DNA from: Nocardia arthritidis NBRC 100137
GTDB lineage: Bacteria > Actinomycetota > Actinomycetes > Mycobacteriales > Mycobacteriaceae
DNA length: 64,000 nt
Direction of reading: 5' to 3'
Assembly: GCF_001612765.1 (NCBI RefSeq)
Contig: NZ_BDBB01000001.1
Coordinates: 124,001-188,000, forward strand
The notes below the pieces were generated by a model that saw only the letters and a list, made by a program, of their open reading frames with translations, was not told the origin of the DNA and did not search any database. A program made the position numbers and the translations under genes. Below, one piece after another: positions 28,307 to 36,366 of this stretch; position 1 is the stretch's first letter; each line of letters opens with the position of its first letter.

Positions 28307-28851
28307 GCGTCCCTTCGCGGCCACAGTACCATTTCTCCGCACCTGGGCAAGTCGGACCGATACCTTGGTCCCCGAACGCCCTGCTCGGCGGAATCCGCAG
28401 CGCGTCGGCCTCTTCGAACGCGCGCCGGCATTACCTACGGAGAGCCGCGTCCTCGTGTTCCACCGAAGCGAAAGCCTCCCGAGCTCAACAGGACTCGTTG
28501 ACACGTGGACGAACCGAACCTATGCTACGACCAGCGAGGCAGGACAGCGCCATCGCACTTGGGGAGGGAGTACCCGTCATGGGCATCTTGATTTCTGTCG
28601 TGGTCCACAGGAAGCACGTAGCATTACCTCAGCTCAGCTGAGTATTCGCGAAGAATCGCGCTCTGCGACAGAACTAGATCGGCACGCGCACATTTCTCGA
28701 CATGTGCGACATCAGGTTCTGTCGAATTCCTGCATCGATTTCATCTAGCGCACACGAGACCGCCATAGGGCTACGAAAAACCAATTTCCCTATCGCTCTT
28801 CGTGTTCGCGCAATCGGTGCTGCCAGAAATAAACATCGAGAGACTACGATA
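28307..28851. promoter_or_regulatory. Long divergent intergenic region between island blocks A and B
   Basis: About 545 bases between the divergent ligase and B12-radical SAM genes, lower in GC than the flanks. It should hold promoters for both blocks, but I cannot place them. A 20-codon open frame lies inside at 28579-28641. No tRNA or recognisable riboswitch is visible; in particular I see no convincing cobalamin riboswitch. Confidence 0.4.
28579..28641 (+). CDS. Possible 20-residue leader peptide
   Basis: ATG at 28579 opens 20 codons (MGILISVVVHRKHVALPQLS) ending in CAGCTCAGCTGA; GGGGAGGG lies ~10 bases upstream, rather far for a ribosome binding site. It is 210 bases ahead of the B12-radical SAM gene. 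It has no double-glycine motif and no similarity to the precursor at 45710. Could be a regulatory leader or chance. Confidence 0.2.
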   Translation: MGILISVVVHRKHVALPQLS

Positions 28852-30450
28852 GTGAATGAGTCAAATGATCGACTCGGCTCTCCCTGCGTTGTGGTCCTGG
28901 CAACTCCCGCTCCAGTTACGCACAGAACCGCAGAAGAGAACCTCGGCATCGGGTACTTGGCCGCGGTGCTACGGAATCACGGCGTCACCGTCGTAGTAAT
29001 CGACGGTTGGCTCGAAGGACTGAATACCGAACAACTCGCATCCAGGATCAGCCGCCACGACCCCGATCTGATCGGATTCTCCTGCTACCGCACCAATATG
29101 GAGCGCGCCATGGAGACGATCCGGCTGGTCAAAGACTCCGGGTCGACCGCCTTCTCCGTGGCCGGCGGCTACGGCCCGACTTTCCACGCCGAAGAGTTCG
29201 TGCGAGCGGGCTTCGACGCTGCGGTGCGCGGCGAGGGCGAGGTTCCGTTGCTCCAGCTCATCGCACACGTCAGATCCGGGACACCATCACTAGCCGCGAT
29301 TCCGGGTTTGACCCACCGGAACGGCGACGACGTGGTGCACAATGCCGCTCCGGCACCGAAGCTGCCGATGGACGAGTTGCCCCATCCCCAGCGGGACACC
29401 TTGAGCTTGACGATCGCCCGTCGAAGCCTGGTCCACGTGCAGAGCGCCCGCGGGTGCCAAGCGTCCTGCACGTTCTGTTCCATCGTGGCGTTCGAGCGCA
29501 TCGCTCCTGGGCCGACTTGGCGACAGCGCACCATTGAGAACTTCGTCGACGAGGTGGAGAACCTGTGGCGCAGGGGCGCCACGCATTTCAAGGTCATCGA
29601 TGACAGCTTCATCGAGCCGCCGCGGGATGCCGAGTGGTGCACGGCTCTGGCCGATGAGATCGAACGTCGAGGGATCTCCCCTCGGTTCCGGGGGTCGATC
29701 AGGGCTGACCGCGCATCGGATGAGGTGCTACGTGAGCTCGCGAGGGCAGGGTTCTTCTCGTTCTCCTGTGGCATCGAGAACTTCTCCGCATCCGCGCTCC
29801 GACGCATGGCCAAGCGAGCGGATGTGCCCGCGAACTGCAGAGCCCTGAACGCGATGAAGCGCTACGGCCTCTATGTCCAAGCCGGCCACATCCTCTTCGA
29901 TGACGGCACGACGGTGGCGGAATTACAGGACAACTACTTATTGATGAGAAGGTACAACTGGACGATATCGAAAGGAATCTTCACCGAGATGTACGCAGCT
30001 GCGGGGACGAACTTCACCCGTAAGCTGCGGAAGACCGGCGAACTGATCGATGCCGACTCACTCGGAAATAGCCGATACGCCGTCAGAGACCGGACCGCTC
30101 GCGCCGTGTACAACGCATTGAAGAAATGGCACAGCCATCACTCGACTGTCTACGACAAGGCAATAGATCCGCTCTCCGCCCCGAAGGCATTGGCTGCCGA
30201 TGAGCTGGCCATGTTCCACCGGATCTCGGTACAGCTTCGCGACAAAGACCTCGACTTCTTCGGTGCCGTACTCGATATCGTCGCCCAGGACATCTCGATC
30301 GATACGATCGAGATGGAGGTCGAGGAATTACTCGACCAGCGGCTGCGGGTATCGGATGAGTGGTACGCCGCTTTCGAGCGGGAAGTCGAAGCCGCATACG
30401 CGCATGCCGGTTTGGTCTACGACGCGGATCCCAACCCATTTTTGTGCTAG
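28852..30450 (+). CDS. B12-binding-domain radical SAM protein
   Basis: 532 residues from GTG at 28852; the frame is open further upstream but that part is not protein-like. Residues ~10-150 form a cobalamin-binding Rossmann domain (ENLGIGYLAAVLRNHGVTV, DPDLIGFSCYRTN, VAGGYGPTF, GEGEVPLLQL) without a DxHxxG motif, as in many class B radical SAM methylases. The cluster motif is GCQASCTFCSI with C202, C206 and C209 (CX3CX2C). Then FKVIDDSFIEPP and FSCGIENFSASALRRM of the TIM barrel. Such enzymes methylate or rearrange unreactive carbons, often in peptides. First gene of an eleven-gene plus-strand block, 33 bases before a SPASM enzyme. Confidence 0.88.
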   Translation: MNESNDRLGSPCVVVLATPAPVTHRTAEENLGIGYLAAVLRNHGVTVVVIDGWLEGLNTEQLASRISRHDPDLIGFSCYRTNMERAMETIRLVKDSGSTAFSVAGGYGPTFHAEEFVRAGFDAAVRGEGEVPLLQLIAHVRSGTPSLAAIPGLTHRNGDDVVHNAAPAPKLPMDELPHPQRDTLSLTIARRSLVHVQSARGCQASCTFCSIVAFERIAPGPTWRQRTIENFVDEVENLWRRGATHFKVIDDSFIEPPRDAEWCTALADEIERRGISPRFRGSIRADRASDEVLRELARAGFFSFSCGIENFSASALRRMAKRADVPANCRALNAMKRYGLYVQAGHILFDDGTTVAELQDNYLLMRRYNWTISKGIFTEMYAAAGTNFTRKLRKTGELIDADSLGNSRYAVRDRTARAVYNALKKWHSHHSTVYDKAIDPLSAPKALAADELAMFHRISVQLRDKDLDFFGAVLDIVAQDISIDTIEMEVEELLDQRLRVSDEWYAAFEREVEAAYAHAGLVYDADPNPFLC

Positions 30451-30483
30451 CAGTAAATCGGAACTCGTGACTATGAGGAAACC

Positions 30484-31776
30484 ATGACGGAAATTACAGA
30501 GAATGAGGCCGAGGCGGGTTCGGCGGTCGCGAAATTCCCATGGGAGCGTTCGTCGGAACTCGTGGGCAAGTCCATCCAGATCGACCCTAAAGAGCATTTC
30601 GACCGGCAGGTCGGGCCCATCGAACATCCGGATCTGGACGAATGCCCCATCACCATCAGGAATATCGGCTGGACACTCGGGAACGATTGCCCGTATCGAT
30701 GCACTCACTGCTATTCGATGTCGGCTCGTGAGAAGGGTATGAACTTCTCCGTCGACATCATCGACCGAATCGTCTCCGAACTCGCCTCGAACGGCGTCGA
30801 AACGGTGAACCTCGGTGGAAACGAGCCCCTGTTCACGAATGGCGCGAACCCCAGAGACACCCTGCTGCCCTACATCCTGGACGCCCTCAACGACGCCGGG
30901 ATCATCGTGGGCCTCACCACGTCCGGCATCACGGCGATACACCTCGAGCGTGATCACAATGCGCAGTGGCGCAAGCTGAACGATCTGGATGTGAGCTTCG
31001 ACTCGCCGTTCGAGGACGAGCACAATGCGAATCGGGGCGCCAAGATCTACAAGCAGGCAATCCGTACTCTCCAGCTCGCGAAAGACTACGGCATCGACCA
31101 CACCGTCATCATGTGTGGGATGAACTGGAACTTCACACCCCGACATATCGAAGCGATCCTGGAGCTCGCCACCAAGTACGATGCGCATATCCGGATCAAT
31201 CCGATAAAGCCGGTCGAACCCGCTCACATGGATTCTCTACTGACTGCCGAACAGTACTACGAAGGGTTCGCCATGCTGATGGAGCATTGCGATCCGATTG
31301 ATCTCGGTGAGCCGCCTATCGCCGCGGTCACCGACTACCAGGGGGCCAAAGGCTGCCCGTGTGGTCGCACTTCGTTCCGGATCCACTCGATCACGCCGGA
31401 CGGTCGCATTCCGGTGTCACCCTGTGTCTACCTGCACGACTACAAGATAGGTGACCTCCGAAAGGACAGCTTGTACGATATCGTCCGGTCGCCGCAGTTC
31501 CAGTCGTTTCGTCGTAGAAATGCGAATCCCGAAATGGTCGAAGGTTGCGCGGGATGTTCGATGCTGCACAGCTGCCGCGGCGGCTGCGCCGGGCGGTCCT
31601 ATCTGCACAACGCACACGTAACCGGTAAGCGTTCACTGTTCTCGAGGGATCCTTACTGCCCGCGAGATGTGCAGCCCCAGCAGCAGTTCCCGCAGAAACC
31701 TCAGGTGCCGACCGACATCAGGCTCGTACATATGGACTATCTCTGCACCTGGATCGGAAAGCCGCGCGGCAGCTAA
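30484..31776 (+). CDS. SPASM-domain radical SAM peptide maturase
   Basis: 430 residues, ATG at 30484 after GAGGAAA. Radical SAM motif GNDCPYRCTHCYSM (C69, C73, C76), then VNLGGNEPLFTNG and the barrel. The C-terminal SPASM region has KGCPCGRTSFRIHSITPDGR, VSPCVYLHDYKIGDL and CAGCSMLHSCRGGCAGRSYL then DPYCP, enough cysteines for two auxiliary iron-sulfur clusters. SPASM enzymes mostly modify ribosomal peptides by thioether, C-C or other cross-links. No separate PqqD-like recognition protein is evident; residues 1-55 could serve leader recognition. The 33-residue precursor at 45710-45811 is the likely substrate. Confidence 0.9.
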   Translation: MTEITENEAEAGSAVAKFPWERSSELVGKSIQIDPKEHFDRQVGPIEHPDLDECPITIRNIGWTLGNDCPYRCTHCYSMSAREKGMNFSVDIIDRIVSELASNGVETVNLGGNEPLFTNGANPRDTLLPYILDALNDAGIIVGLTTSGITAIHLERDHNAQWRKLNDLDVSFDSPFEDEHNANRGAKIYKQAIRTLQLAKDYGIDHTVIMCGMNWNFTPRHIEAILELATKYDAHIRINPIKPVEPAHMDSLLTAEQYYEGFAMLMEHCDPIDLGEPPIAAVTDYQGAKGCPCGRTSFRIHSITPDGRIPVSPCVYLHDYKIGDLRKDSLYDIVRSPQFQSFRRRNANPEMVEGCAGCSMLHSCRGGCAGRSYLHNAHVTGKRSLFSRDPYCPRDVQPQQQFPQKPQVPTDIRLVHMDYLCTWIGKPRGS

Positions 31777-31786
31777 GCTGCTGCGC

Positions 31787-32161
31787 ATGGACAACAGCAA
31801 AACACTGGCGCTCGGCAAGGCGTTCCTCGGCAAGCATGTCCGGGTGGTTATCGACCGGCCTCTGGGGTCACATCATCCGACCGACGGGTTTCATTATGAC
31901 CTGAATTACGGCTACCTGCCGGGCGTCCCTGCGCCCGATGGTGAGGATCTCGACGCATATCTCATAGGACCGACCGGTCCGGTGGCCGAATCCGAGGGCT
32001 TGTGTATCGCTGTTGTGCATCGCTTATACGAGGATGACGACAAACTTGTGGTTGTTGAAGACGGGGAACAACTCTCTGATGAGCGAATCAAGGAACTCGT
32101 GTGGTTCCAGGAAGGCGATCGACCGTACACAATCGTACGTTCGGCAGCCGGTCAGGACTGA
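31787..32161 (+). CDS. Short inorganic-pyrophosphatase-like protein
   Basis: 124 residues from ATG at 31787, ten bases after the SPASM gene. The central segment LNYGYLPGVPAPDGEDLDAY matches the metal-binding DxxDxxD loop region of family I pyrophosphatases (GYIPxxxAxDGDPLDVLV), followed by LCIAVVHRLYEDDDKLVVVE. It is shorter than the usual ~170 residues and belongs to a compact branch. In this block pyrophosphate would be made by adenylation, nucleotidyl transfer or pyrimidine-diphosphate coupling, so it may pull such steps. It could also hydrolyse another diphosphate. Confidence 0.75.
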   Translation: MDNSKTLALGKAFLGKHVRVVIDRPLGSHHPTDGFHYDLNYGYLPGVPAPDGEDLDAYLIGPTGPVAESEGLCIAVVHRLYEDDDKLVVVEDGEQLSDERIKELVWFQEGDRPYTIVRSAAGQD

Positions 32162-32177
32162 ACTCACGCGTGATTCG

Positions 32178-33068
32178 GTGTTCGCCGGCGGCCTGGTCGA
32201 CCGGCTGCCCGCCACTACCGTGGAGCAGATCCGCGTTCGCCTGGGCTATCGACGACTTCGCCAGATAGAAGCTCCGACAGCGGACCGTCGTTCTGCCAAT
32301 GCCTGGTTCTCCGGTCACGGAGGCGAGGGCACAGTGTTCTTGAAGCTGTACGCGTCGGATCACCGAGCCGCCACCGAGGCCGCGGTGGCGTCACAGCTGC
32401 CGAGAGCGATCACAACCCGATTCGTGAACAGTGGGGTGTTGAACGAGATAGGCGCGTACACAGCATTCGAGTGGGCGAATTTGAATGATGTCGCACTGGA
32501 CCACAACGGCGTGGAGGTGTCCGCGAGATTACTTGCCGCGGTGCACGACTGCCCGCTACCACCGAGCAGTGGCATCGCGGCAGACCACATCACTCCCGCG
32601 TCGTACGAGAAGGCTGTCGAGCGTCTCGCGCGCGTCGCTCCGGATAGTTTTGCCGAAGTGGAATCGGTGGTTGCCGGCGCCTGGGCGCAGGACCTGGTAA
32701 CCGCCGCTTCAGAGATCGCGACGACCGCTCCGTCGGTTGTTCTGCACGGCGATTTTTCGTTCCGCAACGTCGCAAAATGCTCGGGTCGACATGTCGTTTT
32801 CGATTTCGAGCGCGCCTGTACCGGCCCGGCCGAGCTCGACCTGGCCCGGATATGGGATCGAGAACTCACCCGCGTACCGAACGGGCAGTCGCTGTTCGCG
32901 GCCGCTTATCGTAGAGCACGGGGGCTTGCCCAGCTCTGGCCCGACCCGGTGTTGTTGCGATTCAGTCGGCTCAGATGCGCCGTGACAACGCTGACGGCGG
33001 GCCGACTACAGCGCGAGGAACAGTTCGCGGACCAAGGTTATACGATACTGAAAGCCCTCCGGCCATGA
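32178..33068 (+). CDS. Aminoglycoside-phosphotransferase-fold kinase
   Basis: 296 residues from GTG at 32178 (weak ribosome binding site). The APH/choline kinase catalytic loop is SVVLHGDFSFRNVAKC (HGDxxxxN) and the metal-binding segment HVVFDFERACTGPAELDLAR. The N-lobe is short, with FLKLYASDHRAATEAAVA as the ATP lysine/helix region. Such kinases phosphorylate antibiotics, sugars or biosynthetic intermediates. In this island it may phosphorylate a pyrimidine, a sugar or the peptide, or give self-protection; nothing in the sequence decides. It overlaps the next gene by four bases. Confidence 0.8.
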   Translation: MFAGGLVDRLPATTVEQIRVRLGYRRLRQIEAPTADRRSANAWFSGHGGEGTVFLKLYASDHRAATEAAVASQLPRAITTRFVNSGVLNEIGAYTAFEWANLNDVALDHNGVEVSARLLAAVHDCPLPPSSGIAADHITPASYEKAVERLARVAPDSFAEVESVVAGAWAQDLVTAASEIATTAPSVVLHGDFSFRNVAKCSGRHVVFDFERACTGPAELDLARIWDRELTRVPNGQSLFAAAYRRARGLAQLWPDPVLLRFSRLRCAVTTLTAGRLQREEQFADQGYTILKALRP

Positions 33069-34030
33069 AATCCATCAAACTGAAATCCATCAACGCGTTG
33101 TACGCGATCCACGGCAGTGCAGATATCCTGGACCAGATCGCTGATACAGTAGATCCCTTTCTCGAACCGGTGCCCCTGTCCTCAGCGGGCGATTGCTGGT
33201 CCATTCACATCGAAGAAACCGGCTCAGTTTCCCCCGGTCCGGATTCCGAACCCAACGTAGACTGGCAGGTTGCCGATCGACGGGTGAACATCGTCGGCTC
33301 ATCCAATTGGGTGTCCACATTCACCAACAGATACATTCGCACCCTCGATCGCATCGCGGCGATGATGGCCGGATGGCGACCGGTTCACGGCGCTGCGGTG
33401 ACGGTCGCCGGCCGCGGGGTCGTGATAGTCGGCGACAAGTTCGCGGGAAAGACGACGGCGGCGCTCTCCCTCGTTCGGTCCCGTGGAGGAGAGTTCATCT
33501 CCAACGACGACACGATGCTCGCGCTGACCGACCGTGTTCGCGCCATGGGAACGTCGCGCTCCATCGGTGTCCGGATCGGCTCACTCGCTGAGCACAGGCC
33601 CGCCCTCCCTCTCGACGACCTGGCGCGAGCAGCCCGCCTCCACCCTGCCAACGTGGCGGTACCCACGGCGGAGAAGATCTTTCTTTCGCCATCCGAACTG
33701 CCGGCCATCGGAGGTCGTGCGGCACCGACCATGCGGGTGGATGCCCTCGTCGAGTTGCGCTGTTCCACAGCGGCTGCCGGCGTTATGCACAGAATTCCTG
33801 CCGGGCAGGCGGCCGAACTCGTCGAAAAACATGTCGAGCGGTATCCGGATCGCAACAGGCACGGGTTCATCAGCGATTTGGGGATCTCTTTTCCGTCCAT
33901 GGACGATACTGCCCAGCTCATTTCGCACAACGTCGATATATTCGAATTCGACCACCCCCGATCGGGATGGGTCGAACAATTTCTGAGGGAGATGGACAAA
34001 GTCATGTTCTCGGCGGTGGAGTCGTCATGA
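33065..34030 (+). CDS. HPr-kinase-like (HprK-type) protein
   Basis: 321 residues from ATG at 33065 (ATGA overlap). A Walker A loop typical of HPr kinase is at 123-131 (GDKFAGKTT), preceded by HGAAVTVAGRGVVIVG; RGGEFISNDDTMLAL follows, like the segment after the P-loop in HprK. The N-terminal 100 residues are not a standard HprK domain. HprK-like proteins occur in lasso and other ribosomal-peptide clusters, where some phosphorylate the precursor or product. The core TVTPCPVMK holds two Thr that could be targets; this is inference. The first residues repeat (KSIKLKSIN). Confidence 0.78.
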   Translation: MKSIKLKSINALYAIHGSADILDQIADTVDPFLEPVPLSSAGDCWSIHIEETGSVSPGPDSEPNVDWQVADRRVNIVGSSNWVSTFTNRYIRTLDRIAAMMAGWRPVHGAAVTVAGRGVVIVGDKFAGKTTAALSLVRSRGGEFISNDDTMLALTDRVRAMGTSRSIGVRIGSLAEHRPALPLDDLARAARLHPANVAVPTAEKIFLSPSELPAIGGRAAPTMRVDALVELRCSTAAAGVMHRIPAGQAAELVEKHVERYPDRNRHGFISDLGISFPSMDDTAQLISHNVDIFEFDHPRSGWVEQFLREMDKVMFSAVESS

Positions 34031-34854
34031 AACTCGGCATAGTATTGCGCGCTGATCGCATAATCCGTGACGAAGCGTTTCAACAACAGCGGATCGTCAC
34101 CGCGAACGGCCCGGTCGACCGGGTATTTTCCGGAAAACTCAGCGGTGTCGAGACGCACTTTCTGTACGGACGATTCCCGGGGCTACGCACGCCCAGTTGG
34201 GACATACCGTACGAGACCAACCAGCTGGTATTCGACGAACTCGGCGTCGATCACGTGATCGGGACCTTCGTCGTCGGTGGTGTCGACAGTCGCGTCAGCA
34301 GCGGTGACCTGGTCATTCCGCACGACCTCGTCTGCTTCGCCGGACCGCAGCGAGCGATGACCGCGCCGAACGCGCGCTTCTCCAATGCCCACGTCATTCC
34401 GTCGCTGTGCCCCTCTTTGCGAGCGCTGCTCGTTCGAGGCGCGCGAGTGACCGGAATTCCCGTCCACGAAGAGGGCGTCTACTTCGGTTTCTACGGGTTC
34501 GGTCGGATAGAAACCCTGGCCGAGCTCGAACTTATGCAACGGCTCGGCGCGACCGTAGTCGGCCAGACCATGGACCCCGAGTTCACGCTCGCGCGACAAC
34601 GTTCGTTGCACTATGCGTCGATTGCCGTCGCGATCGACTCGTATGACGAAATGCGCGACGAGTCGACCAAGGATCCCGATGAGTTCCGTGCCAGGTCCCG
34701 GGAAGCGATCGGGATCGGGCGCGAGAAATTCGAGGCGATTCTGGAGGCCGGGCTCGCGACACGTACCTCGGAGCAGCCGGACGACTGCGGGTGCGCTTCG
34801 AGACCACGGGCCAAATATCGGGATATGTTTACGTCCTATCCCGAGGACATGTGA
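34027..34854 (+). CDS. Nucleoside phosphorylase, MTAP/PNP family
   Basis: 275 residues, ATG at 34027 overlapping the HprK-like stop. The order of motifs follows the purine nucleoside/5'-methylthioadenosine phosphorylase family: VIGTFVVGGVDSRVSSGDLV (phosphate-binding region and GxL), GIPVHEEGVYFGFYG (base/ribose strand), LELMQRLGATVVGQTMDPEFTLARQ in place of the usual AD(E)xVGMTxxPEAxLARE, and ASIAVAIDSYDE. Family members cleave nucleosides with phosphate. Here it sits directly before a pyrimidine hydroxymethylase, so it may release or salvage a modified nucleobase, or recycle 5'-deoxyadenosine or methylthioadenosine left by radical SAM chemistry. A Cys-rich tail (DDCGCAS) is unusual. Confidence 0.82.
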   Translation: MKLGIVLRADRIIRDEAFQQQRIVTANGPVDRVFSGKLSGVETHFLYGRFPGLRTPSWDIPYETNQLVFDELGVDHVIGTFVVGGVDSRVSSGDLVIPHDLVCFAGPQRAMTAPNARFSNAHVIPSLCPSLRALLVRGARVTGIPVHEEGVYFGFYGFGRIETLAELELMQRLGATVVGQTMDPEFTLARQRSLHYASIAVAIDSYDEMRDESTKDPDEFRARSREAIGIGREKFEAILEAGLATRTSEQPDDCGCASRPRAKYRDMFTSYPEDM

Positions 34855-35858
34855 TGAATGTCTACGGCAACTTCCAGGATGCATATCTCGACACTCTCGA
34901 CGATATTCTGGAGAAAGACTCCTACCAGGTGTCGCCTCGGGGATTTCGCAGCTTGGAGCTAGTCGGTACGGGATTCCGGATCGACAATCCGCTGGACCGG
35001 CTGATCACCCATCCGTCGCGTCGGTCCAACCTTGTCTTCAATTTCGCCGAAGCTCTATGGTATTTGACCGGACGAGATGACCTCGCATATTTGTCCTACT
35101 ACGCACCCTCGGTGCGACGATATTCTTCGGACGGTCTGCGGCTGACCGGCACGGCCTACGGCCCCCGCATCAGTAGATATGGTGCCGCCGGAATCGACCA
35201 GTGGGATGCCGTGCTGGCGCAGCTGCGCGCTGATCCGGATAGCAAGCGCGCCGTTATTCAGATATATCAAGCCGAAGAACTGCAGATACCCGACAACATA
35301 GACGTCGCGTGCACGCTCGCGCTGCAATTTCTTCTCCGCGAGGGCCGGCTGCATGCGGTGGGCTATATGCGGGCGAACGATGCCTATCGCGGCATGGTCA
35401 GCGACGTTTTCTCGTTCACCTTTCTTCAGGAGGTGATGGCCCGCCAGCTCGGGGTCAGCGTCGGTACTTACACCCACATGGTCGGTTCGATACACGTGTA
35501 CGATCCAGATCTGCCCGCGGCATCAGACCTATTGGCCACCGAGAATACAGAGGAATCCGGTCCGATGCCGCCCATTCCGGACGGCGACGTACCCGGCGAC
35601 ATCATGCGGCTCATGGCCCTCGAGCATCAACTCCGGACGAATGCGCGCCGGCTCGCTCCTGAGGATATCGGCAACCTCGAATTGCCACATTACTGGTGCG
35701 AAGTAGCGGTGCTGCTGGAGCTGCACAGACGCGTCAAGTACGACGAGACGGCGGATGCCGGAACGATCAGTGAACTGCTGAACTGGATCAACCCCCGATA
35801 TCGGCAGTTGATGACGAGGCGTTTTCCGGTGCTGGATCGAGAGGCATCCCATGCGTGA
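34854..35858 (+). CDS. Thymidylate-synthase-fold pyrimidine (CMP/dCMP) hydroxymethylase
   Basis: 334 residues, ATG at 34854 (TGATG overlap; GTG at 34851 possible). Thymidylate synthase fold with TGTAYGPR, SKRAVIQIYQ, the nucleophile C153 in VACTLALQF, and RANDAYRGMVSDVFSF. Position 184, 31 residues after the Cys, is Asp; in E. coli thymidylate synthase the equivalent is Asn177, and Asp there is the known mark of cytosine-specific hydroxymethylases such as T4 dCMP hydroxymethylase. The enzyme should make 5-hydroxymethyl-(d)CMP with methylenetetrahydrofolate, as MilA and BcmA do in mildiomycin and bacimethrin pathways. The next gene encodes a MilB-like N-glycosidase. Confidence 0.88.
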   Translation: MNVYGNFQDAYLDTLDDILEKDSYQVSPRGFRSLELVGTGFRIDNPLDRLITHPSRRSNLVFNFAEALWYLTGRDDLAYLSYYAPSVRRYSSDGLRLTGTAYGPRISRYGAAGIDQWDAVLAQLRADPDSKRAVIQIYQAEELQIPDNIDVACTLALQFLLREGRLHAVGYMRANDAYRGMVSDVFSFTFLQEVMARQLGVSVGTYTHMVGSIHVYDPDLPAASDLLATENTEESGPMPPIPDGDVPGDIMRLMALEHQLRTNARRLAPEDIGNLELPHYWCEVAVLLELHRRVKYDETADAGTISELLNWINPRYRQLMTRRFPVLDREASHA

Positions 35859-36366
35859 TATGAACACCGTCTTCATCGGAGGACCCTTCAAGGGGTTGAT
35901 CGACCCGGGGACCGGCTCGATCATCCCCGAGTACCGGTCCAGATACGAGTTTCTGGCCGCGTTCTTCACCCAAGCCGGCTGGCTGGTTCACAACGCCCAC
36001 CGGTCCGAAGGTTGGGGTTTGAACACCGTTCCGGACCGCGCTTGCACGGAGCGTGACTTCCAGTGGATGCACGATTGCGACCTGTTCATCGCATTCCCGG
36101 GCTCTCCGGCGTCGCCGGGGACACATGTGGAGATCGGCTGGGCGACAGCAATGGCCAAGCCTACGATCCTCCTCCTGGAAGCGACGGAATCCTACGCCGC
36201 GCTTGTCACCGGGTTGTCCAGCATCGCCCTGATCGAGTACGTGCGGTTTTCCGATCTCGACGAAGCGCTGTCGGGCATCTCCACCGCCGTTGATTCGCTC
36301 GCCCGTGCCACCGGAGCATCATGGGCGCTGAGTCCGGTGTCCGGGGGAACGCATGGCCGGTCGTAG
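35851..36366 (+). CDS. Nucleoside 2-deoxyribosyltransferase-fold nucleotide N-glycosidase (MilB/BcmB-like)
   Basis: 171 residues, ATG at 35851 with GAGG ahead; overlaps the hydroxymethylase stop by eight bases. NTVFIGGPFKGL is the N-terminal strand and loop; HDCDLFIAFPGSPASPGTHV then EIGWATAMAK carry the family's Asp pair and the catalytic Glu (E94). Members cleave the N-glycosidic bond of nucleosides or 5'-nucleotides; MilB and BcmB release 5-hydroxymethylcytosine from its CMP derivative. Adjacent to the hydroxymethylase in the same order as in those pathways, so release of free 5-hydroxymethylcytosine is the likely job. Confidence 0.87.
   Translation: MRDMNTVFIGGPFKGLIDPGTGSIIPEYRSRYEFLAAFFTQAGWLVHNAHRSEGWGLNTVPDRACTERDFQWMHDCDLFIAFPGSPASPGTHVEIGWATAMAKPTILLLEATESYAALVTGLSSIALIEYVRFSDLDEALSGISTAVDSLARATGASWALSPVSGGTHGRS

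Noticed and set aside
28307..28851. Possible cobalamin riboswitch ahead of the B12-radical SAM gene
   Set aside because: No B12-box-like conserved segment could be recognised by eye; a covariance-model search would settle it.
32013..32177. Upstream extension of the APH-fold kinase into the pyrophosphatase gene
   Set aside because: The first 55 residues are an out-of-frame reading of the pyrophosphatase-like gene; GTG at 32178 fits domain length.
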